From Halocafeteria seosinensis (lineage: Eukaryota > Sar > Bigyra > Bicosoecida), in NCBI GenBank assembly GCA_001687465.1, contig LVLI01000005.1, positions 62,001 to 126,000 on the forward strand: a DNA stretch of 64,000 bases. The letters are read 5' to 3'. Positions 20,461 to 28,827 of the stretch are shown one piece after another. Below the pieces are notes generated by a model. It did not search any database, was not told the DNA's origin, and was given only the letters and a program-made list of their open reading frames with translations. Position numbers and translations under genes: made by a program. Numbering within the stretch: the first letter of the stretch is position 1; the number at the start of each line of letters is the position of its first letter.

Positions 20461-21894
20461 ATGGGTTGTAGAGGCAGCAAACAGGCTAGCCAGTTCGACA
20501 CCATCGAGGGGATTGAACAGCAGAAGATACAACAAGAGACTTCTTCAACCCCGCAAGCAGGGAATGATGGTACCAAGATTGGTAGTAAGGGTACTGCACA
20601 CGCTTGTTCAGATCGGCCAGCGACGACGGCGGTCGCGGCATCTTCGGAAGAATCTGCCAACCTCAACGGCCAGTCGGAGCAGCACAAGGAATATGACCCT
20701 CAAGATTTCATTGTCTCGGAAAAGACAGCAGAATCGATTGTGCGAGAACCAGGCTCTGTGGGTGGTCAACAATTTACCATAAGAGATATGAAGGAGTGCC
20801 AAGTTTTACTCTTCGATCACACGGACCAAATAACAGTTGAACACTGTATAGATTGTTTGATATTCGTCGGCGCATGCTCTTCAAGTACATTCTTAAGAGG
20901 TTGCCGTGGGTGTCGCTTCATTCTAGCCACGCAACAGTTAAGGTTACGGGAATGCAAGGACTCTACGATTGAATTATTTAGTATGGTTCGCCCAATAATT
21001 GAGAACAGTAGGTCTCTCAGTTTCATGTGTCTTCGATGGACCTACTTTGGTCAGGAGGCGCATTTCGAAAAAGCGGGGCTTATTCCGTGGGATAACCGCT
21101 GGAGTGAGGTTTATGATTTCAGTGCTACAGGAGGAGTGTCGACAGATACTCTGGAACGAGGAGAAGCTACGGGTTACTCCGTCAACTGGAGTCCTGTTTC
21201 GCTTGAGGTGGAACTGAGCGACACTCTCGCAGATCTACCTGACGATATCGTGAACCAACAACAGGTCCGCCGAGTTGTGACGTTCGGTGAACGTTCTCTA
21301 TACAACGGGTTTCAGCAAACTCATGCGAAAGAGAAAGATACCGAGGGCTCTGAGGAAGACAGTGTTATTCCGTCAAAATGGATAGACGCAGAACAGCCCC
21401 TTTTCTTACCGCCGACGTTTGGTGTTATAAAGCGAACGTCCGGCGACACGACATTTGATTCTCCCACCTACCCTTGCTATATTGTTGTTGTGCTACCCTC
21501 GCTGCAACAAGGAACTGATGCTCGCCAGATTGCCACTTCTTTGTCGGGTATCAAGGTAGATTCGGAGCATATCTTGGCTTTAACTCGTTCACGACTCGTA
21601 CCCATCACCAAGGACACTCTAGAAAGTTTCAAGAAACCATTAAAGAGTACCTATTCCAAGCAATGGAAAGAGCAGGAGAAAGCTGTGAAGGAGTGTACAA
21701 AAGAGGTAAAAAAGAGAAAGAGAAAGAAGCTGGATATGCCAAAGTGGATAGTCCTTGAGTTTCGCGGGAATGAGGCGAACGAGAAACTATTACTCGAGCT
21801 GAATTCCTTAGGAAGCGTAAATTACAACAGCATGTTAGTGTTCACTGAACCCAGTGCAGTCACTTCAGCCCAAAAGGCATTTCTAACGGACTAG
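20461..21894 (+). CDS. RP2: XRP2-like protein (TBCC-domain ARL3 GTPase-activating protein)
   Basis: XRP2 is the GAP for ARL3 in ciliary trafficking of lipidated proteins. I chose the ATG at 20461 because it starts MGCRGSK, the N-terminal pattern for myristoylation at Gly2 and acylation at Cys3, as in human XRP2 (MGC). The 20-residue upstream extension in the same frame is not needed. Length is 477 residues. The TBCC/CARP beta-helix covers ~80-230: GSVGGQQFTIRDMKECQVLL, DHTDQITVEHCIDCLIFVG, GCRGCRFILATQQLRLREC and WSEVYDF. The Arg finger in QQ(F/L)R is kept (Arg161). The C-terminal part (~330-477) resembles the ferredoxin/NDK-like domain of XRP2, preceded by a longer charged linker than in animals. 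A single exon is visible. Confidence 0.88.
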   Translation: MGCRGSKQASQFDTIEGIEQQKIQQETSSTPQAGNDGTKIGSKGTAHACSDRPATTAVAASSEESANLNGQSEQHKEYDPQDFIVSEKTAESIVREPGSVGGQQFTIRDMKECQVLLFDHTDQITVEHCIDCLIFVGACSSSTFLRGCRGCRFILATQQLRLRECKDSTIELFSMVRPIIENSRSLSFMCLRWTYFGQEAHFEKAGLIPWDNRWSEVYDFSATGGVSTDTLERGEATGYSVNWSPVSLEVELSDTLADLPDDIVNQQQVRRVVTFGERSLYNGFQQTHAKEKDTEGSEEDSVIPSKWIDAEQPLFLPPTFGVIKRTSGDTTFDSPTYPCYIVVVLPSLQQGTDARQIATSLSGIKVDSEHILALTRSRLVPITKDTLESFKKPLKSTYSKQWKEQEKAVKECTKEVKKRKRKKLDMPKWIVLEFRGNEANEKLLLELNSLGSVNYNSMLVFTEPSAVTSAQKAFLTD

Positions 21895-22178
21895 GCTCTG
21901 CGTAGTATAAGCTTCTCCAACCCTCCAACCATTAATATCAAACGAGTTGAACAAAAGTTTCCAGTAGTTTGTAGCCCACTTGAAATCGTGCGATGTGTGC
22001 TGTGACTCAGTCAGTTTGTGAAGGTCTTGACGGAGTTGGTTTTGTGGAAAATGTGCACTACGTACTCTAATGAGTATTGACTAAGTGTGTTTTATCTCTT
22101 GTTCATAACGTAGCTAAGCATTCCGTTCTTGTTCTTCTTTTCTTTGACTAGCTTGTCGAGGGGCTCATTCGTGGTAGC
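21895..22178. other. intergenic region upstream of DUF1538 gene
   Basis: This 284-bp stretch lies between two plus-strand genes. No gene seen. It is the likely promoter of the DUF1538 gene. Confidence 0.45.
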
Positions 22179-25100
22179 GTGGTACTCTATACGATGGGAG
22201 ACTTAAAGAACAAGAATTCCTCAGGCCCTGAGCACTCCGGGAGGAGTGAACAAGGAACACAGAATACCACGAATGATGTAGCAGTGCATTCTAATGCTGA
22301 TGCAATAGCCTCCACGAACGATACCTCTGCCATCGCGGTACCGAAGTCAGGAGTGAACACACTGACTAAAAGTGCTTCTATGAAAGTCCTCGATGTCAAG
22401 CTTCCCCCTGCTGATAGTGATGAGGAGAAGGAAGATGTAGTTCGTGGCTCACGAATTCAACTGCCACAGAAAGCGAAATCAGATGGAGAAGTTCTAAAGC
22501 TGCACAAAGAGGAAGAACCGACAACAGTTGAGGTAGATAATAACCGCGGTCGGTCGATGTCAGAGTTCCACGTGGACACCTTAGACGAGAATGGTGAGAA
22601 AGTAGAGCCGCAAGAGTTAGAAAAAGATGTGAAAGCGTTAGGCATCCCCAACAACAAATCTTGCTACGAGAATATGCGTCTCAAAATACGGCGGCTTGTG
22701 AAGAAGACTTACAAGCATGTTCTGGTTTCGTCGGGCCTTTACCCCTACGCTCGGCAAGTCAACTATATCATACGGCAGATGATTGAGCACATCTTCGCGG
22801 TCGTTCCACTGACCCTATACTTGAGTTTATTTGTGGTTATTTTCTTCCAAGAGGGAGTGGAGGGAGGAGGGCCAATTGCTGGTGGAGTCATTTCCATGAT
22901 TGGCGGGTTGCTTTTGTTTCTCGAAGGAATTAAAATATCGTGCATGCCGCTCGGCGAGATCGTAGGGAGGAGGCTGCCCGAAAAGTACCCTCTGCCAGTG
23001 TTCTTCATAGTATGCTTTTGCTTAGGGGTATTGACGACTTTTGCGGAGCCTGCCATTGCGGCGCTAACTCCTTTAGGGGCACTGGTGAAGGTTGATGAAT
23101 CACCGTTCCTTTTCCACATTCTGAACGATTGGCAGCAGTTTTTAGTCCTGGCAATAGCTTTGGGCGTGGGAACAGCCACAGGTATCGGGGCTTGGCGAAT
23201 GTTAACCAACAGACCATTGCTTCCGCAGGTTTATATTGTTTTTATCCCTACAATTGTCCTGGCAATGTACATGATGTGGGGAGATGAGGATCTTCGCCCG
23301 GTGATCGGTCTTGCCTGGGACTCTGGAGCAATCACAACAGGTAAGCATCCCTGGGTATTGTAACTAAATCTAAATATTGCTTTGACACTGTTGTTGGATT
23401 CGCCTGCAGGGCCCATTACTGCATCTGCTATTCTGGCTGTTAGCTCTGGTATCGGAGAGACATCTGTCGGCTCAAGTTCGGATGCGTCCGGCAGTCTTGG
23501 CATTGTAACCTTGGCCTCTTTATATCCTATCCTTTACGTTGAGATATTAGCCATTATAATGTCAGTGACAGTTGAAAGAGAATCCATTTTATCATCATCG
23601 TCTGGAAGTGGGGCTGACGATGGTGGAAGCGGCGGTTCTTTCAATGCAGCCCTAATGGATACCATTCAGGCTGCTCTCCCGCTTGTGGGTTTCTTGCTGC
23701 TTGTTTTGAAAGTTATCCTCAGGAAGTCAATCCCCAAAGTTACGTGGGAGGATATTCTGGAGGACAAAGGTGATGCGGCAGAGCAGGCCAAGGCTCAAGG
23801 AGAAGAAAGGTCTCATTTAGCTAAATCCTCTAAAGAGGATCATACAGGACAAACTGGAACTAGCTTTGATGCCGCGGTGGCTGACCTCGCGGGGACGGAT
23901 GAAGCCCTAAACGAAGCCCTCAGAAACCACCCTCTACAGGGGCACCAGTACAGTATCAATTCAGAAGAGGAGGGTGGGTCTTATCTTGTACCGTTTATGG
24001 ATCGTTCTGACAAGAGGCGGTTTCGGACACTTTGGCACGTTTTCCCAACGATGCAGAGACAAGATGTCCATCATTATGCGGATGATGGCAGTGTCATAAC
24101 GGATGTCGATGGCAAGTCGGTCGCCGAATTTAAGAACAAGAATGTTCCACAGCAGCAGTATGACAAATCAGAGAGCAAAGCGCAAAGTCGTCATGAAGAC
24201 CAAAACCATAGCAGGCATGCTCCTCCCCCATGCTCACCGACGCATTCTGGTGAGCACTCGTATGAGTCCCCAACCTGGAACACATTGCCCCCTGCTTCGG
24301 CGGAGGCTGAAACCATTCCCCGATGCGGCCGTTCCGATGGGAAAGTCGTCGAAGCTAACGGTGTTTTCCATGAAGATATAGAGGTAGACGAAGATGACAT
24401 TGTTGGTCACAGTTTCAGTTTTCAGTTGGGGGACCCGGACAAATCTGCTCCCGACAAGGACGCGTCAGACACTTCCAAGAGTTCTCCCGCGGATGAGGAT
24501 AAGGAAAAGGGGAAAATCAGATGCCGGAGATGTAGGCCCATAAACGTTCGAAATTGGTTTAGACGGAATATGTTCTTTCTTGTAGGACTGTGCTTCATCC
24601 CTATCGGCTTGTTGTTTATTAACGTGGGTATACAGTTTGCTCTTACCCCACTGGGTGATCAGGTCGGTAGTAAGATGCCCGCTTTGTTTATGTCTGGAGA
24701 AGGCGTTGAAGAAAACAAAATAATGCCACGAGGGATCGGTTTGGTGATAACAGGCATATATATTTTCCTATTGGGGTTCTTTGCCACGAAAGCGGAACCA
24801 GCTTTGGTAGTTTTGGGGATGACCGTGGAAGAGCTTACAGGCGGAGAGTTTGGTCGCCGGAAACTTCAAAATAGCGTTGCGTTTGGAGTGGGAGTCGGTG
24901 TCACATTGGGATTATTCCAAATAATCTTCGATTGGCCTATTTTATACATTCTCCTTGTCGGCTATGCCATTGCATTGTCACTGTCGTTAGATGCTGGCCA
25001 CTCTGTTCGATGTGCGAGTTGGGATTCAGGGTAAGTTTGCTTTGATGACTTCACACGCAGGTTGCGGTTGCTACTCATCCCCGTGTTCACGTTTTGTTGC

Positions 25101-25286
25101 AGGGGAGTAACTACTGGCCCGGTTACCGTGCCGTTGATTTTGGCAATGGGAATCAGTTTTGGCAATGCTGTGGATGCGGAATCGGGGTTTGGAATCTTGG
25201 CATCTGCGTCTATTTCTCCAATTGTTGCGGTCTTGGTAATGAATAGCGGAAGCAAACTCTTTAAGGCCTACAGAGAGAACTCATAA
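22179..25286 (+). CDS. two-domain DUF1538 membrane protein, probable cation/proton antiporter
   Basis: Exons 22179-23340, 23410-25030 and 25103-25286 (introns 69 and 72 nt) give 988 residues; a start at 22194 is equally possible. The two halves each carry a DUF1538 unit. The first runs from IIRQMIEHIFAVVPLTLYLS through FAEPAIAALTPLG to WDSGAITTG|PITASAILA. The second runs from MFFLVGLCFIPIGLLFINVG through TKAEPALVVLGMTV to WDSG|GVTTGPVTVPLILA. Each intron falls within or beside the WDSG..TTGP motif and restores it. In bacteria the single-domain DUF1538 proteins UmpA and UmpB were reported to form a Na+/H+ antiporter (from memory), so this looks like a fused two-subunit version. The N-terminal ~170 residues and the ~250-residue loop between halves are hydrophilic. 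No plastid or secretory signal is evident. Confidence 0.82.
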
Positions 25287-25400
25287 GTTGTACGATCGAT
25301 TGCGGCATCCTGTGTACAGGTAACTGAAGCATTGGATGTTTGGAGCAGATAGTCAAATTACTTAGAGTATCAAAAGACTGTTCGTTCCATTTATGCAAGA
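25287..25400. other. convergent intergenic gap
   Basis: This 114-bp gap lies between the stop codons of the plus-strand DUF1538 gene and the minus-strand AP2 gene, so both 3' ends and their processing signals must fit within it or overlap. Confidence 0.5.
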
Positions 25401-26468
25401 TTAAATGTTCGTGAGGTCATCAGAGTGAAGAGCATGGCTAAATCCTGTAGAGCTGTAGTTGAACGTTGCCATCACTTGCACGGGATCTATTAGGGTGGGC
25501 TCCGCGGAAGAAGAGGTAGCAGGTGAAACCTGAGCTGCAGCGGATATATCGTCTGCTAGAGTAGCAGGAGTTGCAGCACTTGTCTTTTCCGATTTACCTT
25601 TCTTGCTAGTCTTCTGTAGCTCAGGAGGTGCTCCTCCCTGTTCCATCGTCTGCTGCATCCGCTTCTGTTTTGCCCTTTCGACAACCTCGGCGGCCTTATC
25701 TTCATCTTCATAATAGCCTAAATGAATGCGCTTTCCTTGGATGCGTAAGTATGCTTGCCATTTCCTTGCATTACGGTTCCAACTTACACAAGCGTATTTG
25801 GACGTCATTTTCTTTCCTTTTTTGTCTTCAACGCCATCTTGTAACCGCGTCTCCACCACACTCGGTAGCGGAGCATTCGATCGTCGTCGCTTATTTTTGT
25901 ACTGATTGTTCCCTTCCGACGAATTGGCAGCACTGGTACTATTGTCTTCCTGTTTCTTCCGTTTTGTTGAACCCGACCGAAGGTTTTTCTCCTGGTTCCC
26001 TGAAGTTGTAGGGACAGCAGCACTCACCATGCCAGGGGAGAACACATTCGTGTTGTCCATACTGAAGGACGATGGGCCTTCGCTCATACTGGAAAGCATT
26101 CTCAGCGAGGTCGCAAATTCGTCTTGTCCAGGGTTACCATAGTTGGCATTACCCGCATTAGGGCTTCCTTGGAACTGCATTTGAGGAAGCGGAAACATTT
26201 GCGGGAGCATTTCGTACTGGTTCGACTCGTTTGTAGGCGGAGGTCCAGAGTAATCAATAGTGCCGACTGTCGCCGAGCCACCAGTACTTGGAGGGAAAAC
26301 AATCATCGGCGTCATCTGATTCCATCCGGGAATTTGCTGGGTGAGTTGAGCCCATTGCTGAGCTGGAATCGGTTGAGCATGGTACGGGCTCCTGATGGAT
26401 TCATTGGCCACAGTAGACGTTGCTGGAGCTTGAGAGCCACCTTCGTGTTGGTTCTTCCTCCGGCTCAT
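25401..26468 (-). CDS. AP2-domain DNA-binding protein
   Basis: A single AP2/ERF-type domain lies at ~223-272 of 355 residues: KYACVSWNRNARKWQAYLRI followed by QGKRIHLGYYEDEDKAAEVV. The W..NARKWQA and LGYYEDE..AA positions match the AP2 fold's DNA-contacting sheet and helix. I start at the ATG at 26468 (MSRRKNQHEGG). Just upstream is CTTATTTGCAG, a likely acceptor of a 5'-UTR intron, and the frame upstream of it is not protein-like. The N-terminal half is rich in Gln, Pro, Asn, Ser and Met, as in activation domains, and a basic stretch KNKRRRS may be a nuclear signal. Target genes are unknown. GTAAGT occurs within the AP2 codons (25780s) but lies in conserved coding sequence, so I do not treat it as a donor. 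Confidence 0.82.
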   Translation of the reverse strand: MSRRKNQHEGGSQAPATSTVANESIRSPYHAQPIPAQQWAQLTQQIPGWNQMTPMIVFPPSTGGSATVGTIDYSGPPPTNESNQYEMLPQMFPLPQMQFQGSPNAGNANYGNPGQDEFATSLRMLSSMSEGPSSFSMDNTNVFSPGMVSAAVPTTSGNQEKNLRSGSTKRKKQEDNSTSAANSSEGNNQYKNKRRRSNAPLPSVVETRLQDGVEDKKGKKMTSKYACVSWNRNARKWQAYLRIQGKRIHLGYYEDEDKAAEVVERAKQKRMQQTMEQGGAPPELQKTSKKGKSEKTSAATPATLADDISAAAQVSPATSSSAEPTLIDPVQVMATFNYSSTGFSHALHSDDLTNI

Positions 26469-27234
26469 TTTGGAGTCTGCAAATAAGATGAAAACACTTT
26501 GTCTAACTCCGGGTTTGCAAGTTGAAGGGCTTCCGGACGTTAGGAACCCCGCCACGCTTTGTACACCGCAGGGAGCAACAAAACTATTGCATCCTTAGGA
26601 ACGATACTATTCACTTGAACATGTATCTTGCATGTAATGAACAGTAGCTTTTTGCGACCTAGGTCAGGGCCTTATCACGTCCGCCTCAGACGTCCATCAG
26701 CTCATCTCTTTTGTCCCCTTTGAAATCCCCTCTGTCATTTCCCCACATGCATGCTCCAGAGGCATGTCGCTCAACTGACATTGTTTCATCAATCCTCGCA
26801 ACTTCATCCACTTGCCCCTTTCCTTTGAAAAGAACTTCCAAGAAAGAGAAACCACACTCTCTTCCCATGCCAGGTCGTACGAAAATGAACGCAAGGCAAA
26901 AGGTAGCAAATATAGGATGTGTGCGAACTCACGTGTTGCGATTGAGCAGCCCCTCTCTGTCTTTTTTCCACACACACAACCTCAAGCTCACGTTATGAGC
27001 CAAGGTATCCGGCCAAACACACAAAACCTCTAAAATAAACGTATCAAATCACGTTAGGAAGCTACAAAGCAGTCTTGTTTGTCATGAATAAAACTCAGTA
27101 GCCTGCGACCGAACGGTGGAAACAAACTGTCCATTTTCCGCACCCGGATGTGGAGACTCTTCCGCTAACATCCAGCTGCCGGTGGGCCATCAGTCACATC
27201 TTCGTCGACGTGAACACGTTGCATTTTCATTCGT

Positions 27235-27288
27235 GATCCCCAAACTACATCTCTGCTTAGCCGGTAGGCCATAAATAATACACACTAC
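27235..27288. repeat. dispersed direct repeat, copy 1
   Basis: This ~54-bp segment contains TTAGCCGGTAGGCCATAAAT and is repeated at 27434-27486 with a 25-bp identical core. The flanks are diverged, so it is probably an old duplicated or mobile-element-derived sequence. Confidence 0.6.
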
Positions 27289-27433
27289 GGGCCAATCACT
27301 AAGTGCTATTCATCCCAAGGACTGCAACATAGCGTACTATCTTGACCCTAAAGCAGGCGTTGTAACTTTTGTACAAGTAGTGAAATGGACACAGGGTTGG
27401 ACTCGGAAGCCCGGGAAGATACGACGGCGTGAA

Positions 27434-27486
27434 GATCCCCCAACCACATTCCACTTAGCCGGTAGGCCATAAATAATATACACTAC
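27434..27486. repeat. dispersed direct repeat, copy 2
   Basis: Second copy of the element at 27235. Both begin GATCCCC and end near CACTAC. The copies are about 200 bp apart in the same orientation. Confidence 0.6.
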
Positions 27487-28050
27487 TACTCCCAGGTTAT
27501 TTGCGAAGGAAGTTGTCTACACGTGTACTTCTGCATCCAAGAGTCTGAAGAATCTCATTAGTAAGTGGACCCACCACTGGCTTGACACGGGTGAGTACTG
27601 CTCCTCGTCAAGAGGATGCTGCCATCTTTCTGGCTGGTGGGCTATCTGTCGTGTTAGGGTTTGTTTGAATAGCTGGTTAGACGTTTAGTTATACGGCTCA
27701 CAACGGGTGTAACTCCTATCGGAGGAAGTCTAGTCTATACGATACATTACAGTTGGTCCTGAGGAGTGTACTCTACCACACACAAATGTGACAGATAGCC
27801 CTCTACCAGGAATCGCTCCAGCATCCTCAATGCTGAAGCAGTGCTGAAGGTACTGGTATACTCGACCGTCACTCACCCTATCACCTCTTGCCATTCCCGT
27901 ACACCATACTACCATATGGTACATTCAGACCACTGCAAGTAGAGAGCCGCATCTCAAAGTACATAAAGCATGTTTTACTTGGAATTGTTATATTTGTCTC
28001 TTTTGCGAGCATTCAAGCGCTAGCAAATCAAAGGCTGAGTACCAGTCATC

Positions 28051-28116
28051 TACCCCTGGGGGTAACTCCAAACTAGGTTACCCGTAGGGGTACTTTCAAA
28101 TCTACCTCTAGGGGTA
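28051..28116. repeat. three spaced CCC/GGG palindromes
   Basis: TACCCCTGGGGGTA (28051), TACCCGTAGGGGTA (28079) and TACCTCTAGGGGTA (28103) form three imperfect 14-bp palindromes spaced 28 and 24 bp apart. Confidence 0.6.
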
Positions 28117-28219
28117 ACTCAAATCTGTCCCCAGGAACTACCCCGAATTTCAGTCGGAACATTGAAAGAAATACTAAATATGGTTAAAGAATGTTTAGAA
28201 GAATTAGAATATTGTCCGA

Positions 28220-28378
28220 TCAAGACGTGATGATCTCGAATCTTTTTTTATTCAATTTATTGGAACTGATTTGATACGTAATCAAATATTTAATCTTTTC
28301 ATGTTCTCCTCGTTTAGAAACTCTAATTAATTCAGCTCCCTTTTCAGCAAAATATTTAACAGAAATCTGTGCATCCAT
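28220..28378 (-). pseudogene. AT-rich 52-codon ORF resembling one ankyrin repeat unit
   Basis: The frame reads MDAQISVKYFAEKGAELIRV, then SKRGEHEKIKYLI, then a Lys/Ile-rich tail. The pattern (V)KYxxEKGAxL...SKxGxxEIIKYLI is that of ankyrin repeats, especially the AT-rich type common in giant viruses and some bacteria. The base composition is clearly more AT-rich than the neighbouring genes. There is no further repeat on either side, so it is at most a relic. A plastid-derived scrap is an alternative. Confidence 0.3.
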
Positions 28379-28445
28379 TCCGGAGCAGCGCTAGCTTGCT
28401 GCATAACGAAGCACAAATGGAAGCAGGGCTAACTTGCTCATCAGA

Positions 28446-28562
28446 GATGCAGGGGGCAATCCACACTTCATATTACACCTTTAAGAGATTTACGATGGAA
28501 CGATCGTACGGATGCAGGGCGCAATGCACACTTCATATTACACTTTTGGAACGGTCGTACCG
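28446..28562. repeat. 65-bp tandem duplication
   Basis: GATGCAGGG(G/C)GCAAT begins at 28446 and again at 28511. The copies share the following CACACTTCATATTACAC and the AACG(A/G)TCGTAC segment. The second copy is shortened. Confidence 0.65.
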
Positions 28563-28590
28563 GGGTAGTCTAGCACGGTAAAACCGCACG

Positions 28591-28691
28591 CCGAGGTCAA
28601 ACACTCCAGGTAGATGGTGATAATGTTTGTGTGGCCATGTTCCACCACCGAGGTCAAACACTCCAGGTAGATGGTGATAATGTTCGTGTGG
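28591..28691. repeat. 57-bp tandem duplication
   Basis: A 44-bp stretch starting CCGAGGTCAAACACTCCAGG occurs at 28591 and 28648 with one mismatch. It lies 140-240 bp downstream of the giant gene's stop codon. Confidence 0.75.
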
Positions 28692-28827
28692 GTGTGTACA
28701 ATTCTTATATTCTTAAAGCGCTAACCATTTCGAATCCAAAGATATATAGTACACCACTTACACTTAGTACTGACCGTGACATCTTTCAGTATATGCCCCG
28801 TGTTCGCCGTCAAAAGCGAACTAGCAG

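Larger units (their letters stand above)
26556..28827. other. gene-poor, repeat-bearing region
   Basis: There is no convincing gene over ~2.3 kb. It contains a diverged direct repeat (27235/27434), three small palindromes (28051-28116), an AT-rich scrap resembling an ankyrin repeat (28220-28378) and two tandem duplications (28446-28562, 28591-28691). The promoter of the AP2 gene must lie at its left end. The right end is the 3' flank of the giant gene. Confidence 0.55.

Noticed and set aside
25780-25800. GTAAGT in the AP2 gene as a splice donor
   Set aside because: It encodes V-S of the conserved YACVSW stretch; using it would destroy the AP2 domain.
28390-28700. Tandem repeats as a CRISPR array
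   Set aside because: Only two copies of each unit, no regular spacers, and the DNA is eukaryotic.
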